The notes below the pieces were generated by a model that saw only the letters and a program-made list of their open reading frames with translations, did not search any database and was not told the origin of the DNA. From positions 1,054,001 through 1,118,000 of the forward strand of contig JAGI01000002.1 of the NCBI GenBank assembly GCA_000526575.1: DNA of 64,000 nt, given 5' to 3'. Both the position numbers and the translations under genes were made by a program. The stretch comes from Clostridium sp. 12(A). GTDB lineage: Bacteria; Bacillota; Clostridia; Lachnospirales; Lachnospiraceae. Shown here piece by piece: positions 17,040 to 24,889 of the stretch (positions are counted from its first letter, which is position 1; each line of letters starts with the position of its first letter).

Positions 17040-18536
17040 TTATGACAGTTCGTACAGCTTGCTGTATTTTTCCTTCAGATACCGTATGAAATATTCAGGA
17101 TTAAAGTCTTCCCCTGTTACATCCTTTAAAATCTCACGGCTGGTTTTCATCTTACCGAACTGGTGTACGTTCTCCTTCAAATAATTGCGGATTACATCTA
17201 TCCTCTCAGTTCTAAGTAATTCATCAAAATCCATTTCCTTTAGCATATGGTAGTAAAGCTGTGCACCAAACGCATTTCCCAGGGCATAAGATGGGAAATA
17301 TCCGAACATTCCCTGAGACCAATGGATGTCCTGAAGAATTCCTTCGGATGGATTTTCCGGTCTGACGCCTAAATATTCCTCGTATTTATCCGCCCATAAC
17401 TCTGGAAGCTTCTCTAAATCAATATCCTCTTCCACAATCATCTTTTCAATTTCATAACGAATCATAATATGGAGACTATAGGTAAGCTCGTCAGCCTCTG
17501 TACGGATAAAGCTTGGCTCTACTTTGTTAATCGCTTCCACGAACTGCTCAAGCGGAATCTTTTTCAGTTTATCCGGGTATAACTCTACCAGCTTTCCATA
17601 GATTGGCTCCCAGAACGCTTCCTTCCGGCCGATGATGTTTTCAAAGAATCTGGACTGGGATTCATGGACTCCCATAGAGGTTCCCTGTCCTACCGGCGTC
17701 TGGGTGATATCATCTCTGATTCCCAGCTCATAAAGGCCATGGCCGGCTTCATGAATCACAGAGAACATGGAACTGTCCATCTTATCATGATAGCTGGTAG
17801 TAATTCTTACATCGTGGTTGTGAAGGTTTGTGGTAAATGGATGGGCGCTTTCAGACAGAACCCCCTTATGAAAATCAAATCCAACATATTCAGCAAGAAA
17901 TTCTGCCATCTCCTTCTGTTTCTCTACTGGATATCCACCAACCAGGAAGGAGTTATCAATTTCTTTTCCATTTTCTTTAATTTCTTTTAAAAGGGGTACA
18001 ATTCCTTCTTTCAGCTGACTGAAGAATTCATCAAGAAGCTCTGAATTAAAATCTTTCTCATGTTCATTCAGCATTACATCATAAAGCTTCTGATCATCTT
18101 TTTTACGATAGGAAGCAAATTTCTTTTTAAAGGAAATGACTTTTTCAAGGGTAGGTGCAAAGGAATCAAAATCTTCGCTTTTTTTGGCTTTTGTCCAGAC
18201 TCTGACTGCATCTGCCACCAGCTGAGCGTTCTCCCTGTATTCCTCAGAGGGAACACAGATCAAATCCTCTCTTGCTTCTCTCGCTCCTTTTACAATCGCC
18301 TGCTCCACATCGGAAAGGCCCTCTTCTTTTTCACAGGCTTCAATGGCTTTTCCCATCTCATCCCCTGTGATGATACGATAATATTCTTCGGATAATACAC
18401 CAATCACACGATTGGTATAAGAACCGGCATCTTCCGGTGCCAAAGTTTCATTATCCCACTCAAAAAGCACAAGTGCTGTTTGTAAAGCCATGGTTCTCTC
18501 CAAGAGAGAGGTTAACACTTCATACGTTTTTTTCAT
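17040..18536 (-). CDS. M32-family metallocarboxypeptidase
   Basis: 498 residues, usual for the thermostable carboxypeptidase 1 family, which removes C-terminal residues from peptides in the cytoplasm. The zinc motif HEAGH is in FSVIHEAGHGLYELG, with the family motifs HPFTTNLHNHDVRITT, GVHESQSRFFENIIGR and SYALGNAFGAQ. ATG 18536 with GGAGAAC eight bases upstream is preferred over an in-frame ATG at 18554. Likely peptide salvage. Confidence 0.93.
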   Translation of the reverse strand: MKKTYEVLTSLLERTMALQTALVLFEWDNETLAPEDAGSYTNRVIGVLSEEYYRIITGDEMGKAIEACEKEEGLSDVEQAIVKGAREAREDLICVPSEEYRENAQLVADAVRVWTKAKKSEDFDSFAPTLEKVISFKKKFASYRKKDDQKLYDVMLNEHEKDFNSELLDEFFSQLKEGIVPLLKEIKENGKEIDNSFLVGGYPVEKQKEMAEFLAEYVGFDFHKGVLSESAHPFTTNLHNHDVRITTSYHDKMDSSMFSVIHEAGHGLYELGIRDDITQTPVGQGTSMGVHESQSRFFENIIGRKEAFWEPIYGKLVELYPDKLKKIPLEQFVEAINKVEPSFIRTEADELTYSLHIMIRYEIEKMIVEEDIDLEKLPELWADKYEEYLGVRPENPSEGILQDIHWSQGMFGYFPSYALGNAFGAQLYYHMLKEMDFDELLRTERIDVIRNYLKENVHQFGKMKTSREILKDVTGEDFNPEYFIRYLKEKYSKLYELS

Positions 18537-18616
18537 AATTACGTTCTCCTTCATAAATATAAGGCATATTCTTTATGAGTGTGTCCAAAGGGTCAGAAAA
18601 AATACTTTTTTGGATT

Positions 18617-19693
18617 TTACATTCCTGTTCCAAAAATGGAAGCCTCTTTAATATCAAGCTTTGCCAGCCACTGACGGACCTTATCTTCTTCATAGGAATC
18701 GGAAGAAAATGAGGCAAGGGAAAGCTCAATGGGAATGTCGGTTTTCATCGTTGCCAAAGCTTTTGACATGAGAGCCGCCTTTTCCCCGCATAATTCTTCC
18801 TCGCTGGTCTTTGTAAGAGCTTTATATGGAGAGCGTGAAATTCCCAGCTCATTTTTCCAAAAATCCTGTAATTCTTTTAGACGCTTTTTATCTTCTTCCA
18901 CTTCATGAATCGCCCGGTAAATTTCCTCTACCGTTCCATATTCGCGTAGAAGCAGGGGAGCTGCACTGCTGACACCTTTCACTCCGGGAATATTATCCGA
19001 TGAATCTCCCTGAATGCCTTTTAAATCCGCAATCTGCTCCGGTCTCACTCCTTCTTCGTAGTAGACAGTATCAGACGTATATTCAAATACCTTCTCCGGA
19101 AGATTTACATCCTCTTTTTTTATGCCATAGAAGGAATAATACTTTTTATAAAGTTCATCTGCTTTTTCCTGGCGTGACTGCACCATCCAGGCACGGACAT
19201 TGTGTTCGTCATTCACCAGCTGAAGGTAATCGTGGTCCTTTGTAAGTACGACCATCGGGATCTCTTCCCTGAATTTCATGACCAGGCTTCCGGCATAATC
19301 ATCTGCTTCATACCGGTCGCAGCAAAGTACCTGAAACCCCACCTCCCGAAGAATCTGTTCCATCAGCGCAAATTGATGTTTCAGTGGCTCTGGTGTCACG
19401 CCTCTTGTTCCTTTGTATTCTGAATACATCTCCCTGCGGAAGGTATCCCTGGTTTTATCAAATACAAAAGCGATATGGTCCGGCTGCTGTTTTTTCATCA
19501 GAGAGACTATCATCTTAAGCATACCAAAAATGGCGTTGGTATAAGTGCCATCTTTCGCATGAAGGATCTTATCATAATGTCTCTGCTTTTCTTCTTCTGT
19601 CTTTGCAAACATGATTTCTCTTGGCAAGACCGCATAATAGCAGGTAGACAGCATGGAAGAGCCGTCAATTACCACAAATTTTCTTTCTGACAT
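18617..19693 (-). CDS. 5'-3' exonuclease (PolA N-terminal type)
   Basis: 358 residues, a stand-alone flap/5'-3' exonuclease. Metal-ligand motifs are visible: VIDGSSML at the N terminus, FVFDKTRDTFR, YEADDYAGSLV, LTKDHDYLQLV, and the helix-3-turn-helix GIQGDSSDNIPGVKGV. It probably removes RNA primers or flaps. Last of three closely packed genes (macrodomain, 77-residue protein, exonuclease; gaps 24 and 34 bases). GGAG lies before ATG 19693; the upstream in-frame ATG at 19705 is less well placed. Confidence 0.88.
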   Translation of the reverse strand: MSERKFVVIDGSSMLSTCYYAVLPREIMFAKTEEEKQRHYDKILHAKDGTYTNAIFGMLKMIVSLMKKQQPDHIAFVFDKTRDTFRREMYSEYKGTRGVTPEPLKHQFALMEQILREVGFQVLCCDRYEADDYAGSLVMKFREEIPMVVLTKDHDYLQLVNDEHNVRAWMVQSRQEKADELYKKYYSFYGIKKEDVNLPEKVFEYTSDTVYYEEGVRPEQIADLKGIQGDSSDNIPGVKGVSSAAPLLLREYGTVEEIYRAIHEVEEDKKRLKELQDFWKNELGISRSPYKALTKTSEEELCGEKAALMSKALATMKTDIPIELSLASFSSDSYEEDKVRQWLAKLDIKEASIFGTGM

Positions 19694-19727
19694 GTAATTC
19701 TCCATTCTTTCCTGATGTTATTTATGA

Positions 19728-19961
19728 TCAGGTAAAATATTGCTGTAAATCTGTTTCACTTCTGGCACCCAGACGCTTCATGATTTCCTTTCGCTCCTGA
19801 CCAGACAGTCCCTTCCAAAGCTTTTGCACACGAGGGTCTGTAAAACCAATATAGGGAACTCCATTCACATCACATTCGTAGGATGATAAGTAATGATTGA
19901 GCGCACTCCACTCTACGTAAAAGGTATTAATGCTGCGGCTCAAAGAGCTTACTTTTGCCAT
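19728..19961 (-). CDS. 77-residue protein of unknown function
   Basis: MAKVSSLSRSINTFYVEWSA start, GGAGG before ATG 19961. Soluble and helical, with CDVNGVPYIGFTDPRVQKLW in the middle and a C-terminal LGARSETDLQQYF helix. Sits between a macrodomain protein and a 5'-3' exonuclease in one likely operon, so a link with nucleic acid or ADP-ribose metabolism is possible. No family recognised. Confidence 0.7.
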   Translation of the reverse strand: MAKVSSLSRSINTFYVEWSALNHYLSSYECDVNGVPYIGFTDPRVQKLWKGLSGQERKEIMKRLGARSETDLQQYFT

Positions 19962-19985
19962 GTTCTTTCCTCCCGGATAAAACCT

Positions 19986-20483
19986 TTATTTCACTGTTTC
20001 ATGATTCCAAATCTGAACTTCACCTTCATAGCCTTCAAAGACCTGCTCCAGGATCCCTTTCACTGTTTCCCAGTCGCCTCCGGCATTGCCGCAGCCAATC
20101 TTATATGGAAACGCTACTTTCTCCTGCTTCTTTCTTACGTCCAGGAAATCACGAATCTCCTGAAACGCTTTTTCCAGAGCTTTATAATCCGTATAGAGGC
20201 CGTTTTTCCCATAATCATCCTGTCCATAAAGATTGGCAATGAGAAACCACCGGTCATCTTTTTCCACCAGCTGAGCCGAAACCCGGCCAAGAAGCTCCGC
20301 GGTTCTTCCTCCCGCCTGCTCCTGCCACTGTTTTGTTAATATCTTATAAGTTTTCTCTACCTCTGGAAACAATTTTTTTATCTGCCCATTCAGTCCTTTT
20401 TCGAATACCCCCCGACAATTTACCTGATGGCAGATCACATCTGCATCAGAAGTAAAAATATCTCCTTCGTAGTACTTTATCAT
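19986..20483 (-). CDS. Macrodomain (ADP-ribose-binding) protein
   Basis: 165 residues, a single macrodomain. ICHQVNCRGVFEKGLNGQIK matches the ADP-ribose-binding loop 1, and FPYKIGCGNAGGDWETV matches the loop 2 pattern of the ALC1/TARG1/Poa1p-like branch, which removes ADP-ribose from proteins or hydrolyses ADP-ribose-1''-phosphate. The specific reaction cannot be told. ATG 20483 follows GGAGGG. A TATAAT lies 40 bases upstream (20523-20528). First gene of the three-gene operon. Confidence 0.87.
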   Translation of the reverse strand: MIKYYEGDIFTSDADVICHQVNCRGVFEKGLNGQIKKLFPEVEKTYKILTKQWQEQAGGRTAELLGRVSAQLVEKDDRWFLIANLYGQDDYGKNGLYTDYKALEKAFQEIRDFLDVRKKQEKVAFPYKIGCGNAGGDWETVKGILEQVFEGYEGEVQIWNHETVK

Positions 20484-20594
20484 TCTTTTCCCTCCAAACA
20501 ATGAGATCCAATATCCAGTAACATTATACCCTGATTTTCCAGTTATTCATAGTCTTATCAGAAAGTTTTAATATATAATTTTCCGTAAAAGAGA

Positions 20595-20623
20595 TTGAAC
20601 TATAGGTCAATACGTTCTATAAT
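20595..20623 (+). promoter_or_regulatory. Promoter of the CheW-CZB gene
   Basis: TTGAAC (20595-20600), 17-base spacer, TATAAT (20618-20623). Confidence 0.8.
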
Positions 20624-20666
20624 GAAGAAGTATAAATACAAAAGAAAAAGGTAAGGTGCTATTAAA

Positions 20667-21488
20667 ATGGAAAATGAGATCAAATGTCCATACATCATAT
20701 TTAAACTATCCGGGTCTCTTTACTGTATTGACAGCAGATATGTATCTACAATTGTACAGCTTCCAGAGTACAATACGATTCCTGCTGCACCCGCCAATGT
20801 AACCGGCATGTTCAAATACAGAGACCAGGTCATCCAGATGCTGGATTTGCGAATCACCTTTGGGATGAAATCCATTTTCAGCGAATACAGTGAATTCGAA
20901 CAGATGATTGATGCAAGAAAACAGGATCATATCAACTGGGTTCGTGAATTTGAGCGCTACATAACAGAAGGCGGTGTATTTACGCTTGCCAAAGACTCCC
21001 ATCAATGCGCTCTTGGCAGATGGTACGACCGTTTTTCTACAGATAACCAATCCGTAATGTCTCATCTTCATAAGATGGAAGATCCTCATGAAAAGCTTCA
21101 CCATTCCGCGTTTGAAGCAGAAGACTGCATGAAAAACCTTGACGGTGAAGAACTTAAGCTTCAATTGGATCAAATTTTAAAGATGGCAAAAGAAACTTAC
21201 ATGCCTGAGATCTTAACACTATTGGATCAATCAAAGGAAGTATTCCGATCTTCCCTTTTTAAAGAGATGGTTCTTATTCTCGACAACACCAGCTGGGGAA
21301 TCGTAGTGGATGAAATTGTAGCAGTTGAGGATCTTGAGATTATTGCAGACAGAAAGCAGGATCCAATGATTAACCGCTCCTCTTTTATTAACAATGTTAT
21401 GGAAAGCAGCAAACGGGAAGGGCTGATTTTCGAACTGAGTACCAAGAGTCTCATTACGAAGTTAGAAGAACTGGAAACAACGTTTTAA
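20667..21488 (+). CDS. CheW-like protein with a CZB zinc-binding domain inserted
   Basis: 273 residues. Residues about 8-68 and 200-270 are the two parts of a CheW fold (FKLSGSLYCIDSRYVSTIVQLP, then YRDQVIQMLDLRITFG; later LILDNTSWGIVVDEIVAVEDL). Between them, residues about 80-185 match a chemoreceptor zinc-binding domain: DHINW (H88), HQCALGRWY (C114), DPHEKLHH (H141, H145). CheW couples receptors to CheA, and CZB domains sense zinc or hypochlorite redox state through the Zn-Cys site. This would make an adaptor whose coupling responds to zinc or oxidants. Own promoter, single gene. Confidence 0.85.
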   Translation: MENEIKCPYIIFKLSGSLYCIDSRYVSTIVQLPEYNTIPAAPANVTGMFKYRDQVIQMLDLRITFGMKSIFSEYSEFEQMIDARKQDHINWVREFERYITEGGVFTLAKDSHQCALGRWYDRFSTDNQSVMSHLHKMEDPHEKLHHSAFEAEDCMKNLDGEELKLQLDQILKMAKETYMPEILTLLDQSKEVFRSSLFKEMVLILDNTSWGIVVDEIVAVEDLEIIADRKQDPMINRSSFINNVMESSKREGLIFELSTKSLITKLEELETTF

Positions 21489-21509
21489 TGTGATATCTCT
21501 TATATATTT

Positions 21510-21552
21510 GCAAAGAGCCGAAAAAGTCATAACGACTTCTCCGGCTCTTTGC
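21510..21552. terminator. Terminator between the CheW-CZB gene and the Nudix gene
   Basis: GCAAAGAGCCG and CGGCTCTTTGC, with an inner AAGTC/GACTT stem; no long U tail. Placed between convergent genes. Confidence 0.7.
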
Positions 21553-21559
21553 ATTCCGT

Positions 21560-22012
21560 TCAGAAATATTTTTTATTGCCCCAAAGGTTACTCTTCTTCA
21601 GATCCAGATATTCATTATAAGCCTTCTCCAGAATCTGCTTTTCATTGGAAAATTTCAGAAGATGATACGCTTCATGGAACTTGTAATATCCCGAATCAAT
21701 AAAGTATTCTTCCCGCTGTGGTTTACTGTAATAGCTGTCGGCCATCATCAGATACCAGTGTACATCCTTCTCCACCATATCCTGGGGTGTGTTAAAAGAG
21801 TACTGGCTCTTGCCGATGTACTTGATAATAGACGCACTGACCCCTGTCTCTTCTTTCACTTCACGGAGCGCTGTCTCTTTATACTCTTCACCCGCTTCTA
21901 CTGTTCCCTTTGGCAAAACCCAACCTTCATACTTGTTTTTGTAATTCTTATATAAAACCAGAATTTTACCTCGAAAAATAACCACACCGCCACAACTCGT
22001 TGCTTCTATCAT
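21560..22012 (-). CDS. Nudix hydrolase
   Basis: 150 residues. The Nudix box is complete (G-x5-E-x7-REVKEETGV, in the segment starting GTVEAGEEYKETAL). Family members hydrolyse nucleoside diphosphates linked to another moiety; the substrate is unknown. ATG 22012 with GGAGG eight bases upstream is chosen over the longer frame from 22072. Promoter at 22084-22112. Confidence 0.88.
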   Translation of the reverse strand: MIEATSCGGVVIFRGKILVLYKNYKNKYEGWVLPKGTVEAGEEYKETALREVKEETGVSASIIKYIGKSQYSFNTPQDMVEKDVHWYLMMADSYYSKPQREEYFIDSGYYKFHEAYHLLKFSNEKQILEKAYNEYLDLKKSNLWGNKKYF

Positions 22013-22083
22013 TGCAATTCCTCCAGAGTGAACCGGATATTTATAACAAACTCCGATTTTGGTGTGTCTCACAGACTGGCTAT

Positions 22084-22112
22084 AGTATACCTCTTTTTCA
22101 CCTCTTATGCAA
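22084..22112 (-). promoter_or_regulatory. Promoter of the Nudix gene
   Basis: TTGCAT (22107-22112), 17-base spacer, TATACT (22084-22089). Confidence 0.75.
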
Positions 22113-22148
22113 GTCTGTAATCTTCAAAACCATATATCATATCTTGCA

Positions 22149-23573
22149 TCATCTGGAAAAATATAAGTCAAAAAGAGCTCTGGCGATGGGTGCAGCTGCC
22201 TGTCCGCCGGAACCGCCTTCCTCTACAATTACGCTTACAACTACTTTCGGGTGCTCCACGGGTGCAAATCCGATGAACCACGCGTGTGTCTCTTTCGCTT
22301 TTTCAAATTCTGCAGAACCTGTTTTTCCTGCTACCGTATAGTTTTTGGTACGAAGGGCAGAGCCGGTTCCGTCTGTCACCACGGTCTGCATATATTCGGT
22401 CAACGCCGCCGATTCCTCTGCGGTCATTAAATTTCCGTAGGACTGAGGCATGAACTTCTTTACAACATCTCCTCCCACGCTTTCTACGCGGTCAATCAAA
22501 TAGGGCTTCATAAGCGTACCACCGTTTGCTATGGCGGCGGTCATCATGGCATTATGAATGGGAGTGATCTGAGTCTGCCCCTGACCAATGGATGTCTGAA
22601 GAATCTGCCAGGTCTCAGCTCCGCTTTCCATAGAATAAGAGCTTTTACTGTAGGGAATGGACAGAGGCAGTTCTTTATTAAACAATAGCTGTTCCGAGGT
22701 ATTCTTTAAGCTATTTAAATTCAGGGAAAGACCCAGGTTTGAAAAAGCACCGTTACAGGAATTGGCAAATGCCTGAATCAGATTCTGGTGTCCATGTGCT
22801 GTTCCATGGTAACACTTAATGGAATAATCTCCATTTTTATATACCCCGTTACAATCAAAGGTATAATCTCCGTAGTTAGATGGATTTTCCCTCATATATT
22901 CCAGAGCTGTCACCACCTTAAAGGTAGAACCAGGTGGATACAGACCCTGTGTAGCTCGGTTTAACAGCTGACCTGAGGTATTCTCTTCCGCTACCAGATG
23001 ATTCCAGTCTGCAAGCAGTGTATTGGGATTATAATCCGGCTTTGATACCATGGCAAGAATCTTTCCTGTGTCCGGCTCCATGACGACCACAGCTCCGTTT
23101 CTCTTACCCAGCGCATCATAAGCAGCCTTCTGGATATCCAGATCAAGGGTAGTTACTACATTATCCCCCTTGTTCTTCACAGAAGACAATTCATTAAAGA
23201 CCTGTTCCAGCATATTAACATGGCTGGTTAACAGGTAAAAGTTAGAAAGAGCCTCAAGTCCCGTCTTTCCATTGGTGGAGTATCCCACAACATGAGAAAA
23301 GAGAGAATCATAAGGATAAAATCTGGATTCATTGCCTTCCCCATCTACATTGGTCTGGGCCAGTACCCTTCCATCACTGCTTCGTATCTCACCTCTGACC
23401 ACCCGATCAGCAAAGCTGTCAAGTCTTGCATTATAGGAATTGTTGATTACAGCATCGCTTTTTGCAAAAAGAAAGTAACCATAATAAGCGGAAAGCCCTG
23501 CAAACAGGAGAACAATTCCATAGGTGAGTATGAGCATATGACGATTTGCTTTTGGATTTGGATTACTCTTCAT
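22149..23573 (-). CDS. Penicillin-binding protein, class B transpeptidase
   Basis: 474 residues: one N-terminal membrane helix (about 17-37), a short dimerisation region, and a transpeptidase domain with SxxK (GSTFKVV), SxN (SCNGAF) and KTG (GKTGSAE). It cross-links peptidoglycan as partner of an FtsW/RodA glycosyltransferase, which is encoded just upstream and overlaps it by 11 bases. It lacks the long N-terminal pedestal of classic PBP2/FtsI and resembles the PbpA/SpoVD-short type. ATG 23573 (MKSNPNPKANRHML) is preferred to 23588. Confidence 0.92.
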   Translation of the reverse strand: MKSNPNPKANRHMLILTYGIVLLFAGLSAYYGYFLFAKSDAVINNSYNARLDSFADRVVRGEIRSSDGRVLAQTNVDGEGNESRFYPYDSLFSHVVGYSTNGKTGLEALSNFYLLTSHVNMLEQVFNELSSVKNKGDNVVTTLDLDIQKAAYDALGKRNGAVVVMEPDTGKILAMVSKPDYNPNTLLADWNHLVAEENTSGQLLNRATQGLYPPGSTFKVVTALEYMRENPSNYGDYTFDCNGVYKNGDYSIKCYHGTAHGHQNLIQAFANSCNGAFSNLGLSLNLNSLKNTSEQLLFNKELPLSIPYSKSSYSMESGAETWQILQTSIGQGQTQITPIHNAMMTAAIANGGTLMKPYLIDRVESVGGDVVKKFMPQSYGNLMTAEESAALTEYMQTVVTDGTGSALRTKNYTVAGKTGSAEFEKAKETHAWFIGFAPVEHPKVVVSVIVEEGGSGGQAAAPIARALFDLYFSR

Positions 23574-24882
23574 CTTCTTCCTCTTCATTGCGTTTCAAAA
23601 TATAAAGTCCCTGGATGATACCAAAGATAATAAATGTACTTAAAATGGAGCTTCCTCCATAGCTTACAAGGGGCAGCGTCACTCCTGTGGAGGGGATAAA
23701 CTTTGTCACTCCGCCCACAGTCAAAAACACCTGAAAAATATAGATCGTTCCCAGTCCAAATGCAATCAGCTTATAAAACACCGCCTGCATCTTACTGGCA
23801 ATCATCATAAACTGTAAAAAGCATCCAAGACAGATCAACAGGATGCATAAGGCAAATACAGCTCCCAGTTCTTCGGATATGGCAGAGAAAATAAAATCCT
23901 TTTCCACTACAGGAATTTTTCTTGGCATTCCCCGATAAAGCCCCATACCGAACCAGCCACCGGTTCCAATAGCAAAAAGGGACTGGGTAATCTGATAACC
24001 TTTTCCCGCTATGTCAGACCAGGGATTCAGCCATGCCATGACCCTTGTCCGAACATGGCCAAATATTTGATAAGCCAATAGGGATGCCACAGAACCGCCT
24101 CCGACTCCTGCCAGAAGATAGAGCCATTTGCCAGTGGCAACAAAAAGCATGAAAACATATGCCACAAAGAAAATCAGGGCACTTCCCAGATCCTTTGAAA
24201 TAACAAGAATCAAAACATGAATAGAGGCTACTGCTGACACAATCATCACGGTCTTAAAATCTGTAGACCGGTAAAACATAGTGGCAATAAAAAATACATA
24301 GCTTATTTTTACAAACTCTGAGGGCTGAATAGAAAAGTCGCCCACCCCAAGAGATAGCTGGGCTCCAAAGCTGCTGGTCCCTGCGATGCATACAATTCCC
24401 AGAAGAATAATTCCTCCGATGCCGTAAATCCATGGAATCCTGCTTAGCTGCCATACCCGGTCGATGACAAATGGTATGATCCAGGTGATCACAGCTGCCG
24501 CCACGACAATTACAAACTGCTTCATCGCCCGGTCAAAGGAAAGCCTTGTGAGCATGATAAAGCCCACAGCCAGAAGCATGCACATATTGTTTACCAAAAG
24601 CCTGGATACATTTCTGTAAAACAACCGATACAAAAATAGATATAGCAAAAAGAACAAAACCTGAGCCAGATAAAATACCAGTATTCTCTCGTCCTTTGTT
24701 TCAAACCAAGTGATAACATAAGCCAGCAAATGAATCAGAAACATGGAGAAATTCTGGCGCCTGCAGATTTTCTTTTTTTTGCGTTCGTCCTTTGCGGAAA
24801 AAATATGAAAGTTTAAAAATGTATACAGTGCGATCAATAGTATCATCAGATATCTTGACACATCGATTATTAGATTAATCAT
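23563..24882 (-). CDS. FtsW/RodA/SpoVE-family peptidoglycan glycosyltransferase
   Basis: 439 residues with about ten membrane helices (SEDS family). Family motifs visible: GVGDFSIQPSEFVKISYVFF, the catalytic-loop SKDLGSALIFFVAYVFMLF, ISEELGAVFAL and PSTGVTLPLVSYGGSSILSTF. Polymerises lipid II together with the class B PBP that follows. The N-terminal about 60 residues form extra membrane segments. The cell division gene zapA lies in the same gene run, which suggests septal or general wall growth, but FtsW, RodA and SpoVE cannot be separated by eye. Confidence 0.93.
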   Translation of the reverse strand: MINLIIDVSRYLMILLIALYTFLNFHIFSAKDERKKKKICRRQNFSMFLIHLLAYVITWFETKDERILVFYLAQVLFFLLYLFLYRLFYRNVSRLLVNNMCMLLAVGFIMLTRLSFDRAMKQFVIVVAAAVITWIIPFVIDRVWQLSRIPWIYGIGGIILLGIVCIAGTSSFGAQLSLGVGDFSIQPSEFVKISYVFFIATMFYRSTDFKTVMIVSAVASIHVLILVISKDLGSALIFFVAYVFMLFVATGKWLYLLAGVGGGSVASLLAYQIFGHVRTRVMAWLNPWSDIAGKGYQITQSLFAIGTGGWFGMGLYRGMPRKIPVVEKDFIFSAISEELGAVFALCILLICLGCFLQFMMIASKMQAVFYKLIAFGLGTIYIFQVFLTVGGVTKFIPSTGVTLPLVSYGGSSILSTFIIFGIIQGLYILKRNEEEEDEE

Positions 24883-24889
24883 ATATCAC

